From an uncultured Fulvivirga sp. (GTDB taxonomy: Bacteria; Bacteroidota; Bacteroidia; Cytophagales; Cyclobacteriaceae), in assembly GCA_947500555.1 (NCBI GenBank), contig CANMSE010000003.1, positions 372,001 through 436,000 on the forward strand: a DNA stretch of 64,000 nt, read 5' to 3'. The notes under the pieces were generated by a model. It was not told where the DNA came from and made no database searches. It was given only the letters and a program-made list of their open reading frames with translations. This document shows positions 53,707-62,654 of this stretch, piece by piece; within the stretch, counting starts at the first letter, position 1; each line of letters begins with the position of its first letter. A program made the translations under genes and the position numbers.

Positions 53707-54456
53707 ATGAAAAGTAAATTATTAATGTTGATGGCCATATGTTTCACTGCAGTCGCATCAGCGCAAACGGCAGATGAAATAATTACTAACTATTTCGAAG
53801 CTACAGGCGGTTATGATGCCTGGGGTAAGCTTGAAAATATGAAAATGGTTGCCAAAGTCAATCAAGGGGGAATGGAAATCCCTTTAGAAATAGTTCAATT
53901 GAATGATGGTAGACAATACACCAAAATATCATTGCAGGGACAATCAATGTACCAAGGAGTTTTTGATGGCGAAGTACTATGGAATACCAATTTCATGAGT
54001 ATGCAAGCTGAAAAAGCAGATGAGGAATCTACAATGAATCAAAAGTTAGAAGCAAATGATTTTCCTAGCGACTTGTATGATTATAAATCTAAAGGTTATA
54101 CAGTTGAATTAATGGGAACAGAAACAGTTGATGGAACGGAAACTCACAAAATTAAAGTGACAAAAGAACCAACTACCGTAGATGGTGAAAAGGTAGATAA
54201 TGTTGTTTTTTACTTTTTCGATACAGACAGTGGAGCTATCATAATGGCAGAACAAGAAATAACTCAAGGTCCTAACAAAGGCGTTATCGGACAAACCATG
54301 TTAAGCGATTATGATGAAGTGAATGGCTTGTATTTCCCTTTTTCAATCACACAAGGAGTAAAAGATGGTCAATCTCAACCTCTCTTAATTGAAAGTATTG
54401 AAACAAATGTGGAAATTGATGAAAGTCTTTTCGCTTTTCCTGAGTCAGGAGAATAA
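53707..54456 (+). CDS. LolA-fold exported protein (outer-membrane lipoprotein carrier-like)
   Basis: 249 residues. A signal peptide (1-19, ending ASAQ) is followed by a beta-rich domain opening ADEIITNYFEATGGYDAWGKLENMKM, with the large hydrophobic half-barrel typical of LolA/LolB-fold proteins (VFDGEVLWNTNF, DYDEVNGLYFPFSI). It lacks a lipobox, so it is periplasmic. Family members bind acyl chains, but no specific function is known for this group. A paralogue with the same GG-x-x-x-W opening is encoded at 57714, on the far side of the propeller gene. A strong terminator follows at 54470. Confidence 0.8.
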   Translation: MKSKLLMLMAICFTAVASAQTADEIITNYFEATGGYDAWGKLENMKMVAKVNQGGMEIPLEIVQLNDGRQYTKISLQGQSMYQGVFDGEVLWNTNFMSMQAEKADEESTMNQKLEANDFPSDLYDYKSKGYTVELMGTETVDGTETHKIKVTKEPTTVDGEKVDNVVFYFFDTDSGAIIMAEQEITQGPNKGVIGQTMLSDYDEVNGLYFPFSITQGVKDGQSQPLLIESIETNVEIDESLFAFPESGE

Positions 54457-54469
54457 TAACATCTCTTTT

Positions 54470-54494
54470 AAGCCTGGTAATACCAGGCTTTTTT
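54470..54494 (+). terminator. rho-independent terminator after the LolA-like gene
   Basis: A perfect ten-pair stem, AAGCCTGGTA (54470-54479) with TACCAGGCTT (54481-54490), has a one-base centre and is followed by more T. It begins 14 bases after the stop codon at 54456. The downstream propeller gene starts 31 bases later, so it needs its own promoter or read-through. Confidence 0.8.
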
Positions 54495-54524
54495 ATTTTC
54501 TATAAAATTCAAAGCTTAAATCAT

Positions 54525-57500
54525 ATGAAGAAATTATTCGGAATTGCTTTAGCACTTCTCTGTGCCCACTTATCAGAGGCTCAGGAAGAAATTGTATTAA
54601 ATGGTAAAGAACTCTTTGGAGACCTTCAAGCCCGACAAATTGGCCCTGCTTTAATGAGTGGTCGCATTACTGATCTGGAAGCTCACCCCACAAATTCAAG
54701 AGTATTATACGCGGGTACCGCGGGTGGTGGTGTCTGGAAGTCATCTAATGGAGGTGCGTCTTTCACACCGATCTTCGATCAACATGCACAATCTATCGGA
54801 GCTGTTGCAGTTGATCCTAGCGATCCAGATAAAACTATCTGGGTAGGTACGGGTGAAGTATGGACACGTAACAGTACCTCATATGGAGATGGGCTTTATA
54901 AGTCCATTGATGGAGGCGTGAACTGGAAAAAAATTGACGTTTTTGATAAATCAGAACGTATCAGTTCAATAGAAATTAACCCAAATAACTCCAACGAGGT
55001 GTATGTAGGTGTGCTGGGAGCATTATGGGGAGATAGCGATGTACGCGGTGTCTACAAAACCTCAGATGCTGGTGCAACATGGGAGAAAATATTGTATACA
55101 GATCTGAAGACCGGTTGCAGTGATTTATTGATGGACCCAACCGACCCAAATACACTTTACGCTGCTATGTGGGAATTCAGACGTACCGGCTGGGACTTCA
55201 ACTCAGGTGGAGAAAATAGTGCACTTTACAAGTCAACTGATGCTGGGAAAAGTTGGAATAAAATACATAATGGTTTTCCAGAAGGGAAATTAGGAAGATT
55301 TGCTGTTGCATTAGCTCCTTCTAATACAAGCATTTTATACGCTGCGGTTGAAGCAGAAAAGAATGCGGATAAAGGGCTATACAGATCAGATGATGGGGGC
55401 CAATCGTGGACACACTTGAATAAGGACTTTGAGTTGGTAGTAAGGCCATTCTATTTCTCCAGAATTGTAGTTGATCCAAAAAACCCTGATATAGTTGCCA
55501 AGGGTGGATTTTTGGGTTCCATTAGTAGAGATGGAGGAAAAACTTTCAGAAACCTAGGTCAAATGCATCCTGACATCCATGACATATTGTTTGATAACAA
55601 AGATTCTGATCGAATATATGCTGCCACAGACGGAGGTGTATATCGTTCTTGGGATGGTGGTACTACTTTTGAAATAGTAGCAAATATTCCGGTTTCACAA
55701 TTCTATCATATCAGTATTGACGATAAAGAACCTTATAATATCTATGGTGGTCTGCAAGACAATGGATCATGGTATGGCCCTTCACGATCACCGGGTGGTA
55801 TTGAAGCTCGAGATTGGAATGTTGTAGGTTTTGGAGATGGTTTTAGAGTTGAAAAGCACCCAACCAAAGATATTATATATACTGAAATGCAGGGTGCACA
55901 AAATGTATGGCGCATAAGTACCGAGACCAAGAGAACCAAAACCATTCAGCCACTGCCTAAAGCAGGTGATCCAAAATTGAGGTTCAACTGGAATGCGCCC
56001 ATGGCTATAAGTAAGGTGCAGCCTGATAGGCTTTATATTGGAAGTCAGTTTGTTCACAAATCTGAAGACATGGGTGACACATGGGAAATCATCTCCCCTG
56101 ATCTGACTACAAATGATCCCAAGAAACAAAATGCCGAAAAATCGGGAGGCCTTTCAGTAGATAACTCTGGTGCCGAAAATCATACAACCATTTTTACCAT
56201 TGCAGAGTCACCTTTAGATGAGAAAGTAATTTGGGCAGGTACCGATGATGGCAATGTACAAGTTACTCGAGATGGTGGTAAATCATGGACCAATACAATA
56301 GCTAATATATCTGGACTTCCTGCAAACACCTGGTGCTATCATATTGAAGCCAGCGTACACAATAAGGGTACAGCTTATGCAGTATTTGATGGACATACAA
56401 GTGGAGATATGAATACATATGTTTATAAAACTTCTGATTTTGGTTCAACATGGACATCTATCGGTGCAGATAACATTAAGGGAGTTGCAAGAAATATTCA
56501 GGAAGATTACGTACAGCCAGATTTACTGTATTTAGGAACAGAGTTTGGACTTTACATTACTATAAACGGTGGCAAGAATTGGAATAGATTCACTAATAAC
56601 ATGCCTGCAACTGCAGTTCATTTCATTGATCTCAGTGAAAAATCGCATGATCTGGTTCTAGGAACACATGGACGAGGAATAATTATTATTGATGACATAA
56701 GCCCTTTGAGGCAAATAAATCAACTGGTTCTTCAGGAAAATGTACATTTCTTTGATACAAAGTCTACCATTATATCTGAAGAGAGCAATTTTGGTAGCAC
56801 AAGCACTGAGATGGAATTTGTAGGTCCAAATCCTAATCAATCAGCTAAAATTATCTATTACTTAAAAAAGCGGCACACGTTTGGTAAGATGAAGATGGAT
56901 GTTTATGATAGCGAAGGAAATCATATGATTGATCTATCTCCAGGCAAGTCTAAAGGTATTAATGTAGTGACATGGAACTATCGTATTAAACAGCCAAAAA
57001 TTGCCAAAGGGAATTCTCTAACTTTTGGAGGGTTCACTGCTCCAAGAGTTCCTGCCGGCAAATACAAAGTTGTTATGACGAAAGGCAAAGAGACTTATGA
57101 AACGGAGCTTGAGCTTATAAACGATCCTAAATCTCCTTTAACATCTGCTGACCGAATAGCATTACATAAAACTACTATGGAGCTTTATGAAATGTCAGAA
57201 CAGCTTGCTTACCTGGTTTACAGAATTGATGAAACGATTGAAACAGCCGAAAAAGTAGTTGCTTCTGGAAAATCAGGTAAAAAGGTTGCTCAACCTATTC
57301 TGGATGATTTAAACGAACTAAAAGCTACTCTTGTTGTAACTACAGGTCAAGGTAATTACGTAGGGACTGCTGAACCTGAACTAAGGGGAAAAATAACTGC
57401 CTTATTCAGTAAGATAGCTTCTGGATTTGAAAAACCTTCAGCCTCAGAAATGGAAAATTTCACTCTTTTAAAAACAAGATTCAATGACGCCAAAGAAGAA

Positions 57501-57608
57501 TATGAAAAGATTGAGGAGAAGAAAGTGGCTAAGATGAATAAGTTGATGAAAGAAACTAAGTTGGAGCCAGCTGTATACAAATCATTTGATGAGTTTATAG
57601 ATAATTAG
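54525..57608 (+). CDS. secreted sortilin/BNR-like beta-propeller protein
   Basis: 1027 residues. A signal peptide (1-19) is followed by two long propeller units (about 35-440 and 440-750) with repeated D-x-G-x-(S/T)-W motifs (KSSNGGASF, KSIDGGVNWKK, KSTDAGKSWNK). Then come an Ig-like segment (about 775-865, DVYDSEGNHMIDL) and a C-terminal helical region (from about 880: LHKTTMELYEMSEQLAYLVY). The helical tail has no T9SS signal, unlike the 1477-residue propeller, so this one probably remains in the periplasm. Proteins of this type are annotated as glycosyl-hydrolase or sortilin-like, but no enzyme activity is shown. It lies between two LolA-like genes on the same strand. Confidence 0.88.
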   Translation: MKKLFGIALALLCAHLSEAQEEIVLNGKELFGDLQARQIGPALMSGRITDLEAHPTNSRVLYAGTAGGGVWKSSNGGASFTPIFDQHAQSIGAVAVDPSDPDKTIWVGTGEVWTRNSTSYGDGLYKSIDGGVNWKKIDVFDKSERISSIEINPNNSNEVYVGVLGALWGDSDVRGVYKTSDAGATWEKILYTDLKTGCSDLLMDPTDPNTLYAAMWEFRRTGWDFNSGGENSALYKSTDAGKSWNKIHNGFPEGKLGRFAVALAPSNTSILYAAVEAEKNADKGLYRSDDGGQSWTHLNKDFELVVRPFYFSRIVVDPKNPDIVAKGGFLGSISRDGGKTFRNLGQMHPDIHDILFDNKDSDRIYAATDGGVYRSWDGGTTFEIVANIPVSQFYHISIDDKEPYNIYGGLQDNGSWYGPSRSPGGIEARDWNVVGFGDGFRVEKHPTKDIIYTEMQGAQNVWRISTETKRTKTIQPLPKAGDPKLRFNWNAPMAISKVQPDRLYIGSQFVHKSEDMGDTWEIISPDLTTNDPKKQNAEKSGGLSVDNSGAENHTTIFTIAESPLDEKVIWAGTDDGNVQVTRDGGKSWTNTIANISGLPANTWCYHIEASVHNKGTAYAVFDGHTSGDMNTYVYKTSDFGSTWTSIGADNIKGVARNIQEDYVQPDLLYLGTEFGLYITINGGKNWNRFTNNMPATAVHFIDLSEKSHDLVLGTHGRGIIIIDDISPLRQINQLVLQENVHFFDTKSTIISEESNFGSTSTEMEFVGPNPNQSAKIIYYLKKRHTFGKMKMDVYDSEGNHMIDLSPGKSKGINVVTWNYRIKQPKIAKGNSLTFGGFTAPRVPAGKYKVVMTKGKETYETELELINDPKSPLTSADRIALHKTTMELYEMSEQLAYLVYRIDETIETAEKVVASGKSGKKVAQPILDDLNELKATLVVTTGQGNYVGTAEPELRGKITALFSKIASGFEKPSASEMENFTLLKTRFNDAKEEYEKIEEKKVAKMNKLMKETKLEPAVYKSFDEFIDN

Positions 57609-57628
57609 TTTTATACTTTAATAGAATT

Positions 57629-57658
57629 AAAAGGCATCATTTTCATGATGCCTTTTTT
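57629..57658 (+). terminator. rho-independent terminator after the propeller gene
   Basis: GGCATCAT (57633-57640) pairs perfectly with ATGATGCC (57645-57652) around a TTTC loop, with four A before and six T after (57653-57658). It starts 21 bases after the stop codon. Confidence 0.9.
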
Positions 57659-57713
57659 CATTTTGTCAAAATACTGACATAGTAACTTCACTGCATTCCA
57701 CTAACTTCGACTT

Positions 57714-58544
57714 ATGAAAAATATACTAACTCTAGCCTTTTTTTTAGCCTTTTGCGCTGGCTGCATTACAGCCCCGGATAACAGCCAGGAACAAGTCGAA
57801 CAATCTGAAGTAGAAGGATCTACTCCTAATGAAATCTCAAATAATTATCCAGAACTTCTCCTAAAGGTTTTAGAAGCACATGGAGGATTAGAAACGTGGA
57901 GAAGTTACACTTCTCTTAAGTATAACATGAACTCTACTTTAGGTGGAAATAAACAAGAAAGTCAATTTATAGATCTAAATAGTCGCAAAGTAAGACTTAC
58001 AGGTAATGGTTATGTCCTTGGTATGGACGGTGAACAAGTTTGGGTAGCCCCTAATAAGGAAGCTTTTGGAGATATGTCTGCAAGATTCTATCATAACTTG
58101 ATCTTTTACTTTTACGCCATTCCACATATTTTTTCTGATCCTGGAATCCAGTACGAAGATATGGGGACAGTAACATTTGCTGATAAAGAATACTTGGCAC
58201 TAAAGGTGACATACAATGAAGGTGTTGGTGACGCAGATGGCGATTACTACATTGCTCATTTTAATCCTGAGACTTATTATATGGAATGGTTACTATATAC
58301 CGTTACATACTTTAGCGGTGAGAAACATGAGAACTACAATGCTCTCAATTATCCCGAGTGGCAAAATGTTGGAGGATTAAGAGTGCCTTCCAAATTCGAA
58401 GGTTATAAATATGCTGATGGTGTTATTGGAGATAAGCGATATGCTGCAGAATTCTCCGAGGTAGAGTTTTCAAGTGACCCTGTTGACCAATCTATATTTG
58501 AAATTCCTGAAGAAGCAGAAATAGATAGTCTAATTGTTCATTAG
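57714..58544 (+). CDS. LolA-like lipoprotein
   Basis: 276 residues. The signal ends in the lipobox FCAGC (Cys17), so it is membrane-anchored. After a short acidic linker, the domain opens NNYPELLLKVLEAHGGLETWRSYTSLKYNM, matching the EATGGYDAW opening of the 53707 protein, and shows the same strand-rich half-barrel (LTGNGYVLGMDGEQVWVAP, NVGGLRVPSKFEGY). It is a paralogue in anchored form. Binding of a hydrophobic ligand is likely from the fold, with the target unknown. The last four bases overlap the convergent DUF2721 gene. Confidence 0.82.
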   Translation: MKNILTLAFFLAFCAGCITAPDNSQEQVEQSEVEGSTPNEISNNYPELLLKVLEAHGGLETWRSYTSLKYNMNSTLGGNKQESQFIDLNSRKVRLTGNGYVLGMDGEQVWVAPNKEAFGDMSARFYHNLIFYFYAIPHIFSDPGIQYEDMGTVTFADKEYLALKVTYNEGVGDADGDYYIAHFNPETYYMEWLLYTVTYFSGEKHENYNALNYPEWQNVGGLRVPSKFEGYKYADGVIGDKRYAAEFSEVEFSSDPVDQSIFEIPEEAEIDSLIVH

Positions 58545-58948
58545 AGCCGTTTCTTAAACTCCATATCACTTAACTCAAGATTTAGAGCCTTAGTACTTAT
58601 TTGGAGTTCAACTAAAGATACTCCGAGAGAAATTAGTAGAAAAATCATGCTTGCTCCAAATATGTAACTTCCGAGTGATACGGAATCTTGAAATAAGAAA
58701 AGCATGCTTAGAACACATAAAAAGAAGCTAAATACTCCAAATATTTGCATCAGTTTGATCAAGGAAAGTCTTGTCCTTAAATTTTCAATTTGCCCCACTA
58801 TAGGAGTTGGGTGCTCAGGGGTACTAATATGTTTTTGATGCAAATTCCTTATTAAAGTAGCAATTGCCAAAAACCTGTTTGTATAGGCAAGTAAAAGAAG
58901 AGAAATAGCAGGAAATAATAAAGCTGGAGTTGTAAGACTAATTAGCAT
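58541..58948 (-). CDS. DUF2721 membrane protein
   Basis: 135 residues with three predicted membrane helices: the N-terminal one (TPALLFPAISLLLLAYTNRF), then SLIKLMQIFGVFSFFLCVLSMLFLF, then LGSYIFGASMIFLLISLGVSL. A short cytoplasmic charged segment lies between the first two. This matches the DUF2721 family (about 130 residues), whose function is unknown. It is divergent from the TraB-like gene with 62 bases between the starts, and tail-to-tail with the LolA-like lipoprotein. Confidence 0.85.
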   Translation of the reverse strand: MLISLTTPALLFPAISLLLLAYTNRFLAIATLIRNLHQKHISTPEHPTPIVGQIENLRTRLSLIKLMQIFGVFSFFLCVLSMLFLFQDSVSLGSYIFGASMIFLLISLGVSLVELQISTKALNLELSDMEFKKRL

Positions 58949-58963
58949 TGAACTAAATTTTAT

Positions 58964-58995
58964 AAATTCGTATCATAATTCTCAAATGCGAATTT
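58964..58995. promoter_or_regulatory. inverted repeat between DUF2721 and TraB-like genes
   Basis: AAATTCGTAT (58964-58973) is matched in inverse by ATGCGAATTT (58986-58995) with one mismatch and a 12-base spacer. It occupies the divergent promoter region and could bind a regulator, but this is weaker than the other sites in the window. Confidence 0.3.
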
Positions 58996-59010
58996 AACTT
59001 GAAAATTGAC

Positions 59011-59883
59011 ATGTACATCCGTAAAGCTCTTTTATTCTTCATAGCAGTTATTATATCGACTTCTTTAAAAAGTCAATCTATTGATAATGCCCTATTATGG
59101 GAGGTCAGTGGCAATAACTTAACAGAACCATCTTACATATTTGGAATATTAAAATTCATACCAGAAGATGAGTATTACATGCCCAAAGAGGTAACGGATA
59201 AGTTCAATAGCAGTAAAATATTAGCCATTGAAACAACCCTGGATCACCATGCACGTCATGAGCTCAACAAAGCTGCTCATCTGGAGCACCATGAATCGTT
59301 GGAAGACTATTTAAGCAAGGATGAAATAAAGCAATTAAAATCGATCTTTCATGATAAACTCTCAATCTCAGAATTAAAATTTAACCTCGTTTACAAGAAA
59401 TTCAAGCCAATTATGCTTTCCACAACAATGACAAGACTGTCTTTAGGAGATAATATTAAGTATTATGAATTTGAGCTTATGAAAATGGCAAATGCTCAAG
59501 ACAAAGCTATTGTATCACTTGAGACTGTAGAGAGTGAAGTAGAAGCATTAGAAAAAATTAAGCTTGAAGACCAGGTTTCTGCATTGAAAGAAACTATTTC
59601 CGATTTCGATTCTCAAATAAGTGAGTATAATGAGCTAGTAGAAGCGTATAAAAGTGGTGATTTACATAAGACGCTGGAGTATTCGATGCACCCAATAGAA
59701 ATACATGATGAATATGAAAAGCATTTTGTATTTGGCCGTAATGAACGCTGGTTACCGCGAATAAAGGATTATATGAATCAGGGATCTACTTTCTTTGCTG
59801 TAGGTGCTTCACATTTATCGGAAACACAAGGACTTATAAATATGCTTAAATTAAACGGATACACCGTTACTCCCCTAAAATAA
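59011..59883 (+). CDS. TraB/GumN-family protein, divergent
   Basis: 290 residues from the ATG at 59011 (a TTG four codons upstream is less likely). A signal peptide (about 1-21) is followed by the TraB fold: an N-terminal LLWEVSGNNLTEPSYIFGIL strand, the helical middle (AIETTLDHHARHEL) and the C-terminal FFAVGASHLSETQGLI. Family members usually carry GxxH in the first strand (FGTIH). Here the residues are FGILKF, so that His is replaced, while the C-terminal GASH is kept. If the first His takes part in metal-dependent peptidase activity, this copy may be inactive. It is a single gene with no obvious partner, convergent with bshB1 with three bases between stop codons. Confidence 0.85.
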   Translation: MYIRKALLFFIAVIISTSLKSQSIDNALLWEVSGNNLTEPSYIFGILKFIPEDEYYMPKEVTDKFNSSKILAIETTLDHHARHELNKAAHLEHHESLEDYLSKDEIKQLKSIFHDKLSISELKFNLVYKKFKPIMLSTTMTRLSLGDNIKYYEFELMKMANAQDKAIVSLETVESEVEALEKIKLEDQVSALKETISDFDSQISEYNELVEAYKSGDLHKTLEYSMHPIEIHDEYEKHFVFGRNERWLPRIKDYMNQGSTFFAVGASHLSETQGLINMLKLNGYTVTPLK

Positions 59884-59886
59884 TAT

Positions 59887-60603
59887 CTACTGCAAATCGA
59901 AAAAGTCTGAAATACCAATATTCCTAACTTTTATAAATCCTTCTCCATACTTAGTCCCTATTGAATGTCCGAGATCTTGGGCACGAGAGTCAATAAGCTT
60001 CATAAAGTCAGGTGATGATATATAAGTTTGTGGCTCATTACTTTCTGGGTCAAAAAACTGTGATTTGAAACATGCTATGGCCTTTTGCTTCAATTCCCAC
60101 CCTTCGGTTACATCAACTACAAAATCTGGCATCAAGAAGTTACTTTGAATATAGTGGTAAGTAGCTTTTGGTCTCCATGCTTCTTGAGAAACACCATCTA
60201 CTTTAGTTTCAATTTTTGCAAGGCCTGCTAAAAAGCATGCGTCCAGTTCTAATTGAGCAGCACGACCATGGTCCGGATGTCGATCACTAGGCGCATTAAG
60301 AAGAACAATTTCGGGACGATACTTTCTTATCGATTCAATTAGCTTAAGCTGGTTCTCTTTTGAATTCTGGAAAAACCCATCATTCAACTCTAAATTATCA
60401 CGTACTGATAGACCTAAGACATCTGCTGAGTCTCTGGCTTCTTTATCTCTTATTTCTGGAGTGCCCCTAGTGCCAAGTTCTCCCCGGGTTAAATCGACAA
60501 CGCCAGCCTTTTTGCCATTCTTTATATGAACAGCTAGAGCACCTGCACAACTCAATTCTGTATCATCAGGATGGGCAGCAAACGCTAGTATATCTAATTT
60601 CAT
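59887..60603 (-). CDS. bshB1: bacillithiol biosynthesis deacetylase BshB1
   Basis: 238 residues. PIG-L/LmbE fold with the catalytic metal motif AAHPDD (9-14) and the second motif RHPDHGRA near residue 128, plus DLTRGELGTRGTPEIR and the terminal DLGHSIGTKYGEGF typical of BshB1. It removes the acetyl group from N-acetylglucosaminyl-malate to give GlcN-malate, the second step in bacillithiol synthesis. bshA and bshC are not in this window. The product is cytosolic. The ATG at 60603 is the natural start. It is convergent with the TraB-like gene. Confidence 0.94.
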   Translation of the reverse strand: MKLDILAFAAHPDDTELSCAGALAVHIKNGKKAGVVDLTRGELGTRGTPEIRDKEARDSADVLGLSVRDNLELNDGFFQNSKENQLKLIESIRKYRPEIVLLNAPSDRHPDHGRAAQLELDACFLAGLAKIETKVDGVSQEAWRPKATYHYIQSNFLMPDFVVDVTEGWELKQKAIACFKSQFFDPESNEPQTYISSPDFMKLIDSRAQDLGHSIGTKYGEGFIKVRNIGISDFFDLQ

Positions 60604-60644
60604 TGATGATAATTATAAGTTCAATAACAAATTAAACCGATCAG

Positions 60645-62057
60645 CTAGTAATTAGCACTCGGTGGAGACGATTCTAAACTATGAAATATATGAAAAATAG
60701 TTTTCCCTTTTTCACCAGTAAAGCTGAATTCGTTGGTGATCTTTTCGTTACCGTGACTTAGGGTGTTAAGCTTTATAGTATTATTGCCTTCATTTAAGGG
60801 AATCCGGGAATATGAAATATCATGAGGAAGCGTTTGCCAATTTCTTGTGTCAGCTTTCTCAGTAGCAGCATTTACAATTGAAAGAATCGCTCCTAGATTT
60901 TCATTATCTTTTCTTACTGCTAACTCTGAAGCCTGCTTTACCGCTAGTCTAATCAATGAGTTTGCAAACTCTCTTAACATCCTATCTTCTAAAGTTGTAA
61001 ATGCTATTGCAGAAATATCTTCTGCTTTTTCTAAATTAAACTCTCCCAATGGACTGGTCACCTTAGCAGATTTAAAATAAGGCGTTCTATCTATATATTT
61101 TGGGAAAGCAACACGTACAATTTTGAGATCTCCCAGCTGGCTGGAGCCATCATTATTGCGAGGAACTGAGAAAGGAAATGATAAGCCCAATTCCTTATTT
61201 TCTAAATGAACAATACCGCCCTCACCTCTTATAACAAAAAAGTTAATTGACCATTCACTTTTAACGGGGCCAAGGCCATTATGCCAAAAGAATAGCAACT
61301 CACCTTCCTTCGAGGGTTTGTGCGTATACGTCCGTCCAAATTCCTTTTGATATGCTTCTAATTCTTTATTAAAACCATTCAAATAAGCAGTTCGTAGTAA
61401 GTCTATCTTGAGCTGTTCAGGTGTTGAAATACCAAAAAAGTCTTTGGTTTGAGAGTATGCATTATGGGCATTTCTATACGCTATAAATGCATCATTAACT
61501 TGTCCCGAAGCCTCGTAAGCTATGCCCATCAAATTATGAGCAAAAGGATCAACAGCATAACGATTTTTTTTATCGCCATATCTGTCGTTCAATTCATTAA
61601 GCTTTATATTGATCCTGCGACATTCAACCAGAGCCTCTTCGAAAGAACCCATTCGAAGAAAGTTCATAGCCTTAAAATAATGAAGCATAACCTTTTCGTG
61701 ATCTTCCCCCACGTAAGGTTTGACATTGGGGTTAACAAAGAAACTTAGTAACTCTAACGAATAATTTTTTCGTGCATCCTCTGTGAAATAATATGCTTGC
61801 TCAAAGTATGAATTACTTTCTTCATAGTTATCCATTAACTGTTGAACAGTCCCTTTTTGCAAGAAGTACAAAAGCTTGTTATTACTTTTCGCTACTTTCT
61901 TATTCTTGTCTAAAGTAGAGTTTGCTTCTTCTATTTGGCCTTTTGAAAAATAATCCTGAAAGACTAGATTCTGTTGATAATAAGTGGCACAGCCAATCAA
62001 TAATAGTGAAGGCCAAAGAAATGAGTACCGTACTACGGCACTTTTCAGTTTTTTCAT
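60645..62057 (-). CDS. COG3014-like lipoprotein next to LpoB
   Basis: 470 residues from the ATG at 62057 (a TTG one codon earlier is possible). The signal ends in a lipobox LIGCATY. TPR-like helices occupy the first half (LLYFLQKGTVQQLMDNYEESNSYFEQAYYFTE, then EEALVECRR and AFIAYRNAHNAY), followed by a beta-rich C-terminal half. This arrangement, with an LpoB gene 11 bases upstream, is the common COG3014-LpoB pairing in Bacteroidota, probably acting at the outer membrane with penicillin-binding proteins. The exact function is not known. Confidence 0.82.
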   Translation of the reverse strand: MKKLKSAVVRYSFLWPSLLLIGCATYYQQNLVFQDYFSKGQIEEANSTLDKNKKVAKSNNKLLYFLQKGTVQQLMDNYEESNSYFEQAYYFTEDARKNYSLELLSFFVNPNVKPYVGEDHEKVMLHYFKAMNFLRMGSFEEALVECRRINIKLNELNDRYGDKKNRYAVDPFAHNLMGIAYEASGQVNDAFIAYRNAHNAYSQTKDFFGISTPEQLKIDLLRTAYLNGFNKELEAYQKEFGRTYTHKPSKEGELLFFWHNGLGPVKSEWSINFFVIRGEGGIVHLENKELGLSFPFSVPRNNDGSSQLGDLKIVRVAFPKYIDRTPYFKSAKVTSPLGEFNLEKAEDISAIAFTTLEDRMLREFANSLIRLAVKQASELAVRKDNENLGAILSIVNAATEKADTRNWQTLPHDISYSRIPLNEGNNTIKLNTLSHGNEKITNEFSFTGEKGKTIFHIFHSLESSPPSANY

Positions 62058-62068
62058 CAACCGAAATT

Positions 62069-62647
62069 TTACCTAACCACTTTCTTTATCTTTTTGCTGC
62101 CTATCCAGAGTTTTTCATTGGTCTCCAGGTGAGTCAAGAATAAGTCTACTTGATAATAAACAAGCTTTTCTCGAGAATCTGAATCGGTTATAGAATTGAT
62201 TGTACCCTGCATCATTAAATCAGCACCTCTCTCTAACCCCCATTTTTTTACAGTTTCAACAGAAGCAAAGTCCTGCTGGTCAGCACGCTCTTTTCTTAAC
62301 TCTTCTCTGGCTTCACCACCCTGCACCACTCTTACTTTACCTGAGTTAATAAATTCTCTTTCTATATCATTAGTAAAGGTTTCTGTAGAAATATGTTCGC
62401 TACTTTTATTTCTTATTATACCCACAATAACTGTTGGTTTCTTTCCTCTATCCTCTACAAAATCGGTTAACCATGCTCGTGATAGTCCATCATTGACCAT
62501 TTCTTCGGCTACTAACCTCGAATCCGTATCATTCCACCTTCCACTCAAATCAATTTGAGCACTTTCATCAACACGAGTTACTTTTTGTGAGGGCGAACAG
62601 GCGCTAACAACAATAGCAATGCAAATAACTGAATATATCTTTCTCAT
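62069..62647 (-). CDS. LpoB-like penicillin-binding protein activator
   Basis: 192 residues. The signal ends in the lipobox VVSACSPS (Cys17). The mature domain shows the LpoB pattern: IDLSGRWNDTDSRLVAEEM, VIVGIIRNKSSEHI, IEREFINSGKVRVV, GLERGADLMMQGTINSI and VDLFLTHLETNEKLWIGSKKIKKVV. In E. coli, LpoB spans the periplasm from the outer membrane and activates PBP1b. In Bacteroidota the fold is shared but the partner is unknown, so I give no gene symbol. It is followed after 11 bases by the COG3014-like gene and preceded by trxB with 7 bases between. Confidence 0.88.
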   Translation of the reverse strand: MRKIYSVICIAIVVSACSPSQKVTRVDESAQIDLSGRWNDTDSRLVAEEMVNDGLSRAWLTDFVEDRGKKPTVIVGIIRNKSSEHISTETFTNDIEREFINSGKVRVVQGGEAREELRKERADQQDFASVETVKKWGLERGADLMMQGTINSITDSDSREKLVYYQVDLFLTHLETNEKLWIGSKKIKKVVR

Positions 62648-62654
62648 AATTTAA

